Source: Planctomycetota bacterium (lineage in GTDB: Bacteria; Planctomycetota; Planctomycetia; Planctomycetales; Planctomycetaceae). Taken from it: DNA of 64,000 bases. How positions within the stretch are numbered: the stretch's first letter is position 1; each line of letters opens with the position of its first letter. The stretch is from the NCBI GenBank assembly GCA_023417655.1, contig JAEZFD010000011.1, positions 19,862 to 83,861 on the forward strand. The letters are read 5' to 3'. A model generated the notes under the pieces. The model did not search any database. It had not been told where the DNA came from and was given only the letters and a program-made list of their open reading frames with translations. The translations under genes and the position numbers were made by a program. Of this stretch, positions 33,229-42,651 are shown piece by piece.

Positions 33229-34146
33229 ATGCCGCATCCAACCATCAGCGTGATTATTCCTGCATATAACGCTGAAGCAACAATCGCCAGAACGTTGCAG
33301 AGTATCCTCGCGCAGACCGTGCTTCCCCATGAGATCATTGTCATCGACGATGGCTCACGGGATCGCACCTGCCAGATTGTGCAGACCTTCGTGCCGCACG
33401 TGAAACTAATCAAACAGCCGAACGCCGGTCCTGCAGCCGCGCGGAATCACGGTGTCCGCGTCGCAACCGGGGAGTGGATCGCCTTCCTCGATTCTGACGA
33501 TGCCTGGGTCCCCGAGAAACTGGAAACTCAGGCCGCTGTCCTCGAACCCGGTGTTGGTCTCTCGCATACCTACACGCTGCAGGACCGTTTTCGATACGAC
33601 GACGACCTGAATTTCGACATTCTGTGGAAGCATAATTACATCGGCACGTCGACCGTCATCGCGAACAAAGCCCTGTTCGAGCAGGTCGGTGGATTCGTCG
33701 AGAGTCGCGATTTCATCGGGGCAGAAGATTACAACCTCTGGCTGCGACTGGCTGCGACCGGCCAGCGAATCGTCACAGTGCGCAAGGAGTTGACTGACTA
33801 CACGCCTGCTGAAAACAGCCTCTCCCAGCAAATTGCGAGAGTGATTAAAGCGGAACTCCTGAATATGGAGACGCTCGCAAAACAGTATCAGCTTCCTGCA
33901 GAAAAGGTTGTCAGCAAGCGGGCCGCTTTACTCGACGAATACGCGGCCTCCCTGTTCTGGCTGCGTGATCTCCCACTCGCTCGACAGTACTACAGGGCAT
34001 TGTTGAATGATCGTCCGTCCGTGCGGAACTTCGGTTGCTGGATGGCCACCTATCTGCCGGTCAAAGTGCTGAACCTTCCACGTCGCCTGTCCCGATCGCA
34101 GCGGTCGGCCGTCGGGGTGGTCACGAGCGGGGCAGCCACACGATGA
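33229..34146 (+). CDS. Family 2 glycosyltransferase
   Basis: 305 residues. The GT-A fold opens with ISVIIPAYNAEATIARTLQSILAQT, then the nucleotide-sugar motif VIDDGSRD (38-45), AGPAAARNHGV, and the metal-binding FLDSDDAW (87-93). GT2 enzymes transfer one sugar from an NDP-sugar, here probably onto a lipid-linked repeat unit on the cytoplasmic face. Donor and linkage cannot be read. The ATG at 33229 follows the polymerase stop by ten bases; the longest reading would run back into that gene and is rejected. The stop overlaps the flippase start (ATGA). Confidence 0.92.
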   Translation: MPHPTISVIIPAYNAEATIARTLQSILAQTVLPHEIIVIDDGSRDRTCQIVQTFVPHVKLIKQPNAGPAAARNHGVRVATGEWIAFLDSDDAWVPEKLETQAAVLEPGVGLSHTYTLQDRFRYDDDLNFDILWKHNYIGTSTVIANKALFEQVGGFVESRDFIGAEDYNLWLRLAATGQRIVTVRKELTDYTPAENSLSQQIARVIKAELLNMETLAKQYQLPAEKVVSKRAALLDEYAASLFWLRDLPLARQYYRALLNDRPSVRNFGCWMATYLPVKVLNLPRRLSRSQRSAVGVVTSGAATR

Positions 34147-35657
34147 CCGTCCGTAAAAATGTGATTGCCGGCTGGGGTGCCCATCTGGTCACCGTGCTGA
34201 TCGGTTTCTTCCTGATGCCGTATATCCTCGGCACGGTGGGAGAAGCCCAGTACGGCGCCTGGATCTTCATCAATGCCATTGCCGGCTATTCCTCAATGAT
34301 CTACGCCGGTTTCGGCGCGACGATCTGTCGGTTTGTCGCCGATCTTTCCTCACGGAAAGAATGGGCAAAGTTGAACACGGTCGTCAGCACGATCCAGCTA
34401 ATCTATTGCGGAACCGCATCGCTCGTGCTGATCTTCACTGGGCTGTTCGCCTGGTGGGCTCCGTCGCTCGACAAATGGGGAGAACTCCCCGTCGGTGAGA
34501 TTCAGGTCTCGATTCTGCTCGTGGGCAGCACGATCGGGCTCGGAATGATCGCCAGCGTTTATGGCGGTGTGCTGGTCGGCACCCAGCGACTCGATCTGAA
34601 ACGCGGAATCGAAGTCATCATGGGGCTTGTGCGACTGGGACTCACCCTGCTCTGCCTCCAGCAGCAGTATGGACTGGTCACCCTTTCGCTCATCTTCTTC
34701 GTTGCAACAGTCATCGAGCACTCTGCCAGTGCCATCCTTGCTTATCGCCAGATTCCGGAACTGCGAATCGCTCCCTGGCTCGCGCGGATGGAGGCCTTTC
34801 GGGAGTGCGTCAACTTCAGTGCCTTCAACGCCATCGCACTCCTTGCGGAATACCTGATCTACTTCACTGATACCGTGATCATCGGGCTGGTTCTCGGGCC
34901 ACTCGCGGTGGTGCCTTATCAGATCGGCATGCGAATTGTGCAGATGGTGCAGATCCCGATTTCGCAGATTGGTGAAGCGATCCTGCCGCGTGCCGGAGAG
35001 CTCTATGCCCATAACAAAAAAGAAGCACTCGCTCATTTGGTTCATCAGGGAATGGGAGTCTCCTTCCTGCTCTCTGGGGGTTTTCTGATCGGAACCTACT
35101 ACTTCGGTGAACTGCTGATTCGAACATGGATCGGCCCTCAGTATGTCGACAGCCAGCACGTTCTGGTTTTATTGATGGCATCGCAGCTGATTGCGCTGCC
35201 GATGGTGGTTGTGCGGAAAGCTCTGCTGGGAATCGGTCAGGTCCGTTCTCAGGCCTGGATTGATCTACTCGAAGCCTTCATCAATCTGGCGCTGTCACTG
35301 CTATTCATCCAATGGTGGGGAATCATCGGCGTCGCCTGGGGAACCATTATTCCCCTGTATGTGATTGAAGTGGCGGTGCTGCTGCCATATGCCGTGAGGG
35401 AACTGAAGCTCTCCCGGCTGGCACTCTGGAATCAGGTCGTCGCTCCGCAGATCCCTGCGTTTGTCGCGTTGATCGTCTTTTGTGATGTTGCCTGGAAGTT
35501 TGTCCCGGAACGAGGTTGGATCGGACTTCTCTCTGTCACCGCAGGAGGAGGTCTCGTTCTGCTCGGAACCAGAGGAGCAATCCATCTTCTGGAACGTCGC
35601 AGCCAGCAGCGACCTGTGATCAGTCAAGAAGTGAATAGTCTGGCGGGAACACTATGA
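34143..35657 (+). CDS. Oligosaccharide flippase (Wzx / polysaccharide transporter family)
   Basis: 504 residues with about 12-14 hydrophobic segments spread over the whole length, as in the MOP superfamily. The N-terminus VRKNVIAGWGAHLVTVLIGFFLMPYILGTVGEAQYGAW is typical of lipid-linked oligosaccharide flippases. These move undecaprenyl-linked repeat units across the inner membrane for the polymerase. It starts in an ATGA overlap with the GT2 gene and ends in one with the acyltransferase gene, so translation is coupled on both sides. Confidence 0.92.
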   Translation: MTVRKNVIAGWGAHLVTVLIGFFLMPYILGTVGEAQYGAWIFINAIAGYSSMIYAGFGATICRFVADLSSRKEWAKLNTVVSTIQLIYCGTASLVLIFTGLFAWWAPSLDKWGELPVGEIQVSILLVGSTIGLGMIASVYGGVLVGTQRLDLKRGIEVIMGLVRLGLTLLCLQQQYGLVTLSLIFFVATVIEHSASAILAYRQIPELRIAPWLARMEAFRECVNFSAFNAIALLAEYLIYFTDTVIIGLVLGPLAVVPYQIGMRIVQMVQIPISQIGEAILPRAGELYAHNKKEALAHLVHQGMGVSFLLSGGFLIGTYYFGELLIRTWIGPQYVDSQHVLVLLMASQLIALPMVVVRKALLGIGQVRSQAWIDLLEAFINLALSLLFIQWWGIIGVAWGTIIPLYVIEVAVLLPYAVRELKLSRLALWNQVVAPQIPAFVALIVFCDVAWKFVPERGWIGLLSVTAGGGLVLLGTRGAIHLLERRSQQRPVISQEVNSLAGTL

Positions 35658-36859
35658 CGGCGATCGAGAGCCATCTTGCTTCAACTCATTCTACTTCAGC
35701 TGCGCTGATCTGGCACGTCCTGACGGCGTCTCAGATTGAAGAGGGACTCGCCCTGTGGCGACAGCTGGAACTCCGCCTTGGGAATGTTCCCGTTGCCTGC
35801 TCGTCTACCTGGACAGAGTCCTGGTTGCAGGTTTACGGAGATGTTGTGCCCTATCAACTTCTAGTCGCCGAATCAGGCGGACTGGTCCGCGGTCTCTGCC
35901 TGCTGACGCATGGAGTCGGACAGAAGGATGGTCCTTTTTCCGTCCGGACCCGGCATCTGGGAACAGCCGGTGAACCTCAGCCCGGCAGCGTCTGCGTGGA
36001 ATACAACGGCCTGCTGGTCGACCCGAATTTTCGCAGCGAGTTCATCGCAGATCTGAGCCGCCGACTCATGGCGGAGGTCGAGATGGAGCAGTTTCGGCTG
36101 GATGGCTTTCCTGTCGAAGAACTCTCGCTCTGGCAGCAGCACTTCCCAACTGCCGCCGTACGCAGCCGCGATTCACGTTACTTCGATCTCGCAGCGGCAC
36201 GGATGTCAGGCACGGACGTTCTGAGCCAACTGGGAAAGAGCACCCGTTCCAATCTGAAGCGCAGACTCAAACAATATGGCGAGCTGACGTGTGAATGGGC
36301 GAGCGATATCACGCAGGCCGAAGACATTCTTCAGGAACTGATTCAGCTGCATCAGGCACGCTGGCAGGCGATCGGGGAACCGGGTGCGTTCGCGAGCGAG
36401 CGATTTCTGGAGTTCCAGCAGCAAGCCAGTCTGAAACTGTTTCTGGAAGGAAAAGCGGTGCTGTTTCGGGTCCGGCAGCAGAACGACACGATCGGCTGCC
36501 TGCTTCTACTGAATGATCGTCAACGTCTGCTGGACTATCTGTCTGGGTTCGCCTCTTTTGAAGAGAAACCAAGCCCCGGATTGATCTCGCACTATCTTTG
36601 CATGTGTGAAGCTTTAAAGCGGAACTTTGACGCTTATGACTTTCTGGTCGGCGACAAAAGACACAAAGACAATCTGTCCAATCAGGTGGCACAACTGGGC
36701 TGGATGACCTGGTCTCGCCCGAGTTTGAAATCAGCTGTCCTCAGTGTCTGTCGGCGGATGAAAGGCAGGCTGTCACGTTCATCACAATCTGAAGTCGCCA
36801 GTCAGACGGCGACTGCCGAGACCACTCCGGCTCCAAAGAGACACGGAATCGAATCATGA
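35654..36859 (+). CDS. GNAT-type acyltransferase, CelD/BcsL- or FemAB-like
   Basis: 401 residues. The first half has a poorly conserved GNAT-like region (CSSTWTESWLQVYGDVVPYQLLVAESGGLVRGLCLLT). The second half carries the recognisable part: LGKSTRSNLKRRLKQYGE, LIQLHQARWQAIGEPGAF, AVLFRVRQQNDTIGCLLLLNDRQRLLDYLSGF and YDFLVGDKRHKDNLSNQ. These are the marks of the double-GNAT family seen in cellulose- and exopolysaccharide clusters and in FemAB proteins. It probably acylates an amino sugar or adds an amino acid to the repeat unit. ATGA overlaps at both ends place it firmly in the operon. The exact reaction is unknown. Confidence 0.85.
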   Translation: MTAIESHLASTHSTSAALIWHVLTASQIEEGLALWRQLELRLGNVPVACSSTWTESWLQVYGDVVPYQLLVAESGGLVRGLCLLTHGVGQKDGPFSVRTRHLGTAGEPQPGSVCVEYNGLLVDPNFRSEFIADLSRRLMAEVEMEQFRLDGFPVEELSLWQQHFPTAAVRSRDSRYFDLAAARMSGTDVLSQLGKSTRSNLKRRLKQYGELTCEWASDITQAEDILQELIQLHQARWQAIGEPGAFASERFLEFQQQASLKLFLEGKAVLFRVRQQNDTIGCLLLLNDRQRLLDYLSGFASFEEKPSPGLISHYLCMCEALKRNFDAYDFLVGDKRHKDNLSNQVAQLGWMTWSRPSLKSAVLSVCRRMKGRLSRSSQSEVASQTATAETTPAPKRHGIES

Positions 36860-38013
36860 ACGACTCATCACCCGCTTCAGTGACGGAAGTCTCTTCCGGG
36901 AACGCTCCCCGTCGGGCAGCGGGTCTGAAGAGTCAGCTGCGAATTTGCCATGTCAGCATGACCCTGAAGACAGGCGGACTGGAGCGTCTGCTGGTCGAGT
37001 TCGGCCGGTTCCATCAACCTCAGAATGTGGCCCTGACATTCGTCGCTCTGGGGGAACTGGGACCACCAGCCGTTGATCTTCAGAATGCCGGATTCGAAGT
37101 CATTTCACTCGGGGTGCCTCAAACCAAGAAGGCACAGGCAATCCGAAAACTGCGGGAAATCCTGCAGGCCCGACGGATTCAGGTGGTGCATACCCATAAT
37201 ACCTATCCGCATTTCTACGGCACTCTCGCAGCGCGCCTGGCCGGTGTCCGCACCGTCATCAATACACAGCATGGTCGTGGGTGCGGTCCAGGCTGGAAGA
37301 GTCGACTGCAGTTCCGGATTGCCAACCAGCTTTCGTCACGTGTTGTCGGCGTCTCTGAAGATGCAACCCGTCTCTGTCAGGGACAGGATCCGCTGAACGC
37401 CCGCAGGATGGAAACGATCTGGAATGGAATCGACCTGGAGCGTTTTCGGTTCGAAGGGCCTCAACTCGTCCCGACAGCCGTGTCCGTTGCGCGACTGTCT
37501 CCGGAAAAGGACTATGCGACGCTGTTCCGGGCGTTGCCTCGAGTGATTCAGCATGAGCCCCGTTTCCAGCTGCTGCTGGTCGGAGACGGCAGTGAGCGCC
37601 CCCGCTTGGAACAACTCGCCGATGAACTCGGCATTCGAGCTCATGTTCAGTTTCTGGGAGAACGAAGCGATGTGCCTCAGATCCTGAGAACCGCGGGATT
37701 CTTTGTCTCCTCATCGAAGACGGAAGGCATCTCCCTCACTCTGCTCGAAGCGATGGCTGTCGGACTTCCAATCGTGACCACCCGAGTTGGAGGCAATCCC
37801 GAAATCGTAGTCCCGGGTGAAACAGGCAAACTGGTTCCTTCACAGGATCCGGCAGCGCTCGCTCAGGCAATATGCGACATGCTGGATGAGCAGCCTCTCT
37901 GGCAGACACAGGCGGACGCGGCCCGTCGTCGGGTTGAGACGCACTTCAATGCCCGCAATATGGTTCGGCAATACGAATCACTCTATCGCGAGTGTTTCTC
38001 GGAGCATGCGTGA
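36856..38013 (+). CDS. Family 4 glycosyltransferase
   Basis: 385 residues of GT-B fold. N-terminal landmarks are ICHVSMTLKTGGLERLLVEF and VHTHNTYPHFYGTLAA. The C-terminal, donor-binding half has SVARLSPEKDYATLFRAL, LLLVGDGSERPRLEQLADELG, and the EX7E motif in SKTEGISLTLLEAMAVGLPIVTT. GT4 enzymes are retaining transferases using NDP-sugars. It starts in an ATGA overlap with the acyltransferase gene. Acceptor and sugar cannot be told from sequence; a second transferase alongside the GT2 suggests a repeat unit of at least two or three sugars. Confidence 0.93.
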   Translation: MNDSSPASVTEVSSGNAPRRAAGLKSQLRICHVSMTLKTGGLERLLVEFGRFHQPQNVALTFVALGELGPPAVDLQNAGFEVISLGVPQTKKAQAIRKLREILQARRIQVVHTHNTYPHFYGTLAARLAGVRTVINTQHGRGCGPGWKSRLQFRIANQLSSRVVGVSEDATRLCQGQDPLNARRMETIWNGIDLERFRFEGPQLVPTAVSVARLSPEKDYATLFRALPRVIQHEPRFQLLLVGDGSERPRLEQLADELGIRAHVQFLGERSDVPQILRTAGFFVSSSKTEGISLTLLEAMAVGLPIVTTRVGGNPEIVVPGETGKLVPSQDPAALAQAICDMLDEQPLWQTQADAARRRVETHFNARNMVRQYESLYRECFSEHA

Positions 38014-38017
38014 CTCT

Positions 38018-39187
38018 ATGGCTGCGACAGTCCAGACTCCAGTGCGTGAAATTCGCGTCGCACTTCTCGGGTGCGGGCAGATCGCCGATGCGCATCTTTC
38101 GCAGCTCAAGCGAATTCGCCATGCGCGAGTCGTTTCAGTCTGCGATGTCCATCAGGACCTCGCATGGCAGGCGGCCACGCGATTTCAGGTTCCCCATTGG
38201 GATGTCAGCATCGAGCGGATGCTCGAGAAGACGCAGCCTGACGTCGTTCACCTGACCACACCAGCACATACCCACGCCCCTCTGGCGATCGAATTGCTGG
38301 AAGCGGGCTGTCATGTTTATGTCGAGAAGCCATTCACCCTGGACGCCGCAGAGGCCCTCGAGGTTCTTGCCGCCGCGAAGCGAACCGGTCGCTTCGTGTG
38401 TGTCGGGCATGATCAGCTTTTTGATCCCCTTTGGATCAAGGCAAAAGACTGGATCCAGAAGAAGGTCATCGGAGAGGTCCGGCACATCGAATCAGTTCTG
38501 GGCTACCCCATTGATGGCAGCTTCGGATCTCAAGTTGCAACAAACCCCAACCATTGGGTCCGCAAGCTCCCAGGCGGATTGTTCCAGAACACAATCTCTC
38601 ATCCGTTGTATCGCATCACCGATCTGATGCAGATGGATCAGCCGGACATCATCGGAGGATGGCGACGGCGGATGGATCTCCCTTTCCCCACGGAACTGAC
38701 CGTCCAGTTGCAGGGAGACCGACAGACCGGCAGCCTGATGTTCTCCACATCGCTCCCGCCGCAACGGATCACCCGGATCTTCGGAACCCGTGGGAACCTT
38801 GAGCTCGATTCCGACGCACAGACGCTGACGTTCGCACGTCGGCCCCGGCTCCCGGGTGCACTCGCCAAGCTCGAGTCGCCGTGGCAGCACCTTGGGAATG
38901 CGGCGTGGAACCTCGCACACAATCTTCGGCGCTTTGCCGCCTCCGACATCCACTACTTCGCCGGCATGAAGACTCTGTTTGAACGGTTCTATCAGGCCGT
39001 GCAACAGCAGGCACAGCTTCCGATTCCTCACGCTGAGGCCTATCGCGTCACTTTGTTGATGGACAGGATTTTCGATCATTGCCGCGATGCCGAAGGTCAT
39101 GAATCGTCCTTCAGTCAGAGTCTGAATGACGATTCATCCGTGAACAGAATCGCAGCAATCAACACGAGGTCAGCGAGCCGAAAATGA
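38018..39187 (+). CDS. Gfo/Idh/MocA-family oxidoreductase
   Basis: About 389 residues. The N-terminal Rossmann domain is VALLGCGQIADAHLSQL, then DVVHLTTPAHTHAPLAIELLEAGCHVYVEKPF. This EKP motif and its surroundings are diagnostic. The C-terminal domain follows with the substrate-binding beta sheet (HWVRKLPGGLFQNTISHPLYRITDL). Family members oxidise or reduce sugars or cyclitols with NAD(P), often making keto- or amino-sugar precursors in polysaccharide clusters. Two starts are possible: ATG 38006, overlapping the GT4 gene, or ATG 38018, better spaced from GGAG near 38001. The stop overlaps the next start (ATGA). Confidence 0.9.
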   Translation: MAATVQTPVREIRVALLGCGQIADAHLSQLKRIRHARVVSVCDVHQDLAWQAATRFQVPHWDVSIERMLEKTQPDVVHLTTPAHTHAPLAIELLEAGCHVYVEKPFTLDAAEALEVLAAAKRTGRFVCVGHDQLFDPLWIKAKDWIQKKVIGEVRHIESVLGYPIDGSFGSQVATNPNHWVRKLPGGLFQNTISHPLYRITDLMQMDQPDIIGGWRRRMDLPFPTELTVQLQGDRQTGSLMFSTSLPPQRITRIFGTRGNLELDSDAQTLTFARRPRLPGALAKLESPWQHLGNAAWNLAHNLRRFAASDIHYFAGMKTLFERFYQAVQQQAQLPIPHAEAYRVTLLMDRIFDHCRDAEGHESSFSQSLNDDSSVNRIAAINTRSASRK

Positions 39188-40200
39188 CCCAATCCGCGAC
39201 ACAAACCGCATTTGTCACCGGCGGCGCAGGTTTTCTCGGACGCCGCCTCATCCGGGCTCTCGTCGAGCGGAACTGGAATGTCCGCTGCCTCGTGCGAGCG
39301 TCCAGTGACCTCAAAGGACTCAATTCAATTCTGTCGGAGGAACATCGCTCCCGAATTCAATTGATTCATGGGGACGTTGCCAACCGGGCAATCCTTGACC
39401 GCGAACTCCCTGAAGTCGACGTGGTCTATCATCTCGCCGCCGGACTGAGTGGCAGCACGTCGGCGATGTTTCTGAATACGGTCATTCCCAATCGATCATT
39501 GCTGGAAGCAGCAGCGCTTGCCCAGGTGAAACGCTTTGTCCTCGTGAGTTCACTGGGAGTCTATGGAACACAAGCTGTTCCACGCTGGGGGAAGCTGGAT
39601 GAGACGGCTCCCATTGATCCTCATCCTGAGCAGCGGGATGCGTATACCTTCAGCAAGATCCGTCAGGAACAAATTGCGTGGGAAGCACGTGAACAGTGGG
39701 GTCTGCCGCTGGTCGTGATCCGCCCTGGGGTGATCTATGGACCGGGACGTTCACTGCTCACGAGTCGGATTGGACTCTCACTCGGATCGCTGCTGATTCG
39801 CATGGGAGGTGGCCGCCCCCTTCCCTATGTCTACGTCGAAAACTGTGCCGAGGCGATTGCTCAGGCTGGGATCCTGCCGGGGCTGGACGGGGAGGTCTTC
39901 AATGTGGTTGACGATGAACTTCCAACAACCCGGGAAGTGCTCAAGGTGTTGAAGACGCATGGCCGTCGAGTGCGGTCGCTGTGGATTCCGGGACCTGTGG
40001 TTGCGCCGCTCTCGGCACTGTACGGGTGGTACTCGAACTGGTCGGAAGGACAGCTTCCTCCCGTTCTGAGCCGCTACAAATCTCAGGCAATCTGGAAGCC
40101 TTTGAGATACTCCAACGACAAAGCCAAGCGACTTCTTAACTGGTCCCCGCGTGTTTCAACCCCCGAAGCCCTGAAACTGACTTGCGAAGCCTCCGGCTGA
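39184..40200 (+). CDS. NAD-dependent sugar epimerase/dehydratase (extended SDR)
   Basis: 338 residues. The NAD site is FVTGGAGFLGRRLIRAL (about 10-26), followed by VDVVYHLAAGLSG, VLVSSLGVYG, the catalytic YTFSK, and VIRPGVIYGPG. The family acts on nucleotide sugars, though some members are 3-beta-hydroxysteroid-dehydrogenase-like. As last gene of the seven-gene polysaccharide operon, joined to the previous one by an ATGA overlap, it most likely supplies a modified sugar donor. Only six bases separate its stop from that of recG on the other strand, with no hairpin between. Confidence 0.88.
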   Translation: MTQSATQTAFVTGGAGFLGRRLIRALVERNWNVRCLVRASSDLKGLNSILSEEHRSRIQLIHGDVANRAILDRELPEVDVVYHLAAGLSGSTSAMFLNTVIPNRSLLEAAALAQVKRFVLVSSLGVYGTQAVPRWGKLDETAPIDPHPEQRDAYTFSKIRQEQIAWEAREQWGLPLVVIRPGVIYGPGRSLLTSRIGLSLGSLLIRMGGGRPLPYVYVENCAEAIAQAGILPGLDGEVFNVVDDELPTTREVLKVLKTHGRRVRSLWIPGPVVAPLSALYGWYSNWSEGQLPPVLSRYKSQAIWKPLRYSNDKAKRLLNWSPRVSTPEALKLTCEASG

Positions 40201-40206
40201 AAAAGG

Positions 40207-42294
40207 TCACCCGCTCCGCGGCAGATCCATCATCTGATCAAAGCGATTGAAGATCTTTTCCCGCAACTGTGTAAACTGCGGCTGTTCAAATTCTCCGCTG
40301 AAGACAATCCGCTCAGCTTCGTGCCGTGCGAGTTCAAGCAGTTTCGATTCCTTGAGGACATTCGGGAAGCGGAGCGGCAACTCGCCATGTTGTCGCGTTC
40401 CCAGCACATCGCCAGGCCCACGAAGTTCGAAGTCTTCTTCGGCGACTTCGAAGCCGTCGGCAGTGCGTTCCAGCACCGCAAGGCGGGTCAAACTCTCGGG
40501 CGTTGCCGTCTCTGTCATCAGGAAGCAATAGCCCCTGTACTTTCCCCTCGCGATACGACCCCGCAGCTGATGCAGCTGCGACAGTCCAAAACGTTCTGCG
40601 TTGAGGATAACCATCAAAGTCGCGTTCGGGACATCGACACCGACTTCAATCACGGTCGTCGCGACGAGCACGTCCAGATCGTGATCGCGAAACTGATCCA
40701 TGGTCTGTTCGCGCTGCTCCTGTTTCATGCGACCATGCACGAGACCGACACGAAAGTCTGAGAGGATCCCCCGCGCGAGTTCACGATACACCTGCTCGGC
40801 AGCGGATGACCCTGGGGAAGACAGGTCTTCACCCTCCACCAACGGACAGACGACATACAATTGCCGTCCGGTCTGCAGTTTCTCAATGAGGAATGCCCAA
40901 GCCTTCTCCCGTGCCGCCTCACCTGTAATCTTGCTGGTAATGACAGGCTGACGGCCAGCCGGCCGGTCTTTGACGACCGTCACATCGAGATCCCCGAACT
41001 GCGTCAGACACAACGTCCGCGGAATCGGCGTGGCTGTCATGACGAGCACATGAGGCGGCACCGCGTTCTCTTCACTGGAAAAGCGCGCCCGTTGGGCAAC
41101 ACCGAACTTATGTTGTTCGTCAATGACAACCATGCCCAGCTTTTGGAAACTCACTCCCTCCTGAATGAGTGCCTGTGTTCCGATCACGAGCTGAATGGAT
41201 CCATCTGCAATTCCGCTGAGTGTTCGCTGCCGCTCACTCGCTGTCAGACTCCCCGTCAGTAACGCCCGGGAGACTCGGCTCTCGGCGAGAAGCCCTTGAA
41301 TGGTGAGCCAGTGCTGGTTCGCCAGCAGTTCGGTCGGGGTCATGATGACCGCCTGCCAGCCATGGGCAATTGCAAGCAGAGCCGCATCAATGGCGACGAC
41401 GGTTTTGCCTGCTCCGACATCTGCCTGCAGCAGGCGATGCATTGCATAACCTGAGCGAAGATCCTGAGCAATCTCTTTAACCGCAATGTTCTGACCAGCC
41501 GTGTAAGGAAACGGGAACAGTCGCCGAATACGCGAATCAATCAGGGCCGTGCGTTCGAGAATCGGTGCATTGCATCGCGCTCGCCAGGCCCGTCGGCGTA
41601 ATGCAACTGCCAGCTGGAATTCCAGAAAGTCATCGAATACCAGACGCGATCGCGCCAACTGAAATTCTTCTGCCGACTCAGGCCGATGCACTTTCCTCAG
41701 TGCAGCGTCAATCCGGTCGAACTGCAACTGCGATGTCATTTCCTCAGGGAGAAGATCCTGTACCTGATCGAGCGCAGTATCCAGTGCGAAGCCGACCAGA
41801 CGTCGCAGTTCCGCGACCTTGAGGCCTTCAGTCAGGCGATATCGGGTCAGCACCAATCGAGATGCTTCTCCCAGATCCTCGGCTTCCAGATATTGGACAT
41901 TTGGATGAGTGAACTCCCACTTCCCTTCCCGAAACTTCGGCTTTCCGGAAAACAGAACGGGTTGTCCATAATTGAACTTTTTCAGCATCCAGGGCTGATT
42001 GAACCAGCTTCCTCTGACATAGTCAGTGCCGCAGTCCAAGAGGACTTTGGTCAGCGTTTTCCCATTCCGAAGCGGCCGGGAATCAAGGTCAGAAACCGTT
42101 CCTTTAACCGATTGCGGAACGTCGACTTCGAGTTCATGCGGCTGGCGGATCAGGCTGAAGTCGAGAACATCGCGTGGGAGATACCAGAGGAGATCGCCGA
42201 CCGTCAGGATGCCGAGTTTCGCCAATAACGACGCGCGGGCGGGACCGACTCCACGCAGGTACTGCACGTCGGTCTCGAGCGTCATTTCGGTCAT
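40207..42294 (-). CDS. recG: ATP-dependent DNA helicase RecG
   Basis: About 695 residues, standard length. RecG reverses stalled forks and processes recombination intermediates. The N-terminal wedge domain begins YLRGVGPARASLLAKLGILTVGDLLWYLPRDVLDF. Helicase motifs follow: LLQADVGAGKTVVA (Walker A), VVIDEQHKFGVAQR (DEQH box), LVMTATPIPRTL, VVCPLVEGEDL, VATTVIEVGVDVPNA and LHQLRGRIARG. The C-terminal GTRQHGELPLRFPN is characteristic of RecG. Start ATG 42294 is used; a GTG two codons earlier and an ATG three codons later are also possible. It has no tight partner and converges on the polysaccharide operon. Confidence 0.97.
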   Translation of the reverse strand: MTEMTLETDVQYLRGVGPARASLLAKLGILTVGDLLWYLPRDVLDFSLIRQPHELEVDVPQSVKGTVSDLDSRPLRNGKTLTKVLLDCGTDYVRGSWFNQPWMLKKFNYGQPVLFSGKPKFREGKWEFTHPNVQYLEAEDLGEASRLVLTRYRLTEGLKVAELRRLVGFALDTALDQVQDLLPEEMTSQLQFDRIDAALRKVHRPESAEEFQLARSRLVFDDFLEFQLAVALRRRAWRARCNAPILERTALIDSRIRRLFPFPYTAGQNIAVKEIAQDLRSGYAMHRLLQADVGAGKTVVAIDAALLAIAHGWQAVIMTPTELLANQHWLTIQGLLAESRVSRALLTGSLTASERQRTLSGIADGSIQLVIGTQALIQEGVSFQKLGMVVIDEQHKFGVAQRARFSSEENAVPPHVLVMTATPIPRTLCLTQFGDLDVTVVKDRPAGRQPVITSKITGEAAREKAWAFLIEKLQTGRQLYVVCPLVEGEDLSSPGSSAAEQVYRELARGILSDFRVGLVHGRMKQEQREQTMDQFRDHDLDVLVATTVIEVGVDVPNATLMVILNAERFGLSQLHQLRGRIARGKYRGYCFLMTETATPESLTRLAVLERTADGFEVAEEDFELRGPGDVLGTRQHGELPLRFPNVLKESKLLELARHEAERIVFSGEFEQPQFTQLREKIFNRFDQMMDLPRSG

Positions 42295-42651
42295 GGTCAC
42301 GAACTCATCTGCCCTGAAGGTTTCCAGCGAACACGGAGCGCCTGATGAACTGCGTGAACATCGTGATTCGAACCAATCAGGTCAGGGGGACTCCCGCGAG
42401 AAGGAAATGTTACGGAGGAATGTGCTCGCCACCGGAAGAGGAATCACCGGTCATTGAGAACCGGGGACCTTTTCGTCCGAACCATTCCCAGCGACCGATG
42501 GAGGAGAGCATCAGTGAGAATGGAGAGGGCGATCAACTGCCGACTCACCGGTCACCAGAGAGCCATTCTCGGCCAGCTTAACTCTGTCTGCTTGACCAGA
42601 GTCGTGTTGATCCGAGTGGTAATACTGGACTCTCTTCTCAGGCTCGCGATG
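42295..42651. other. Intergenic region between two minus-strand genes
   Basis: 357 bases between recG and the pspA-like gene. Short open frames here lack family features. It should hold the recG promoter. No clear terminator for the pspA-like gene was found. Confidence 0.4.

Noticed and set aside
34398..35159. A 253-codon open frame on minus over the flippase gene
   Set aside because: Same reason: a mirror of a membrane protein, with no motif.
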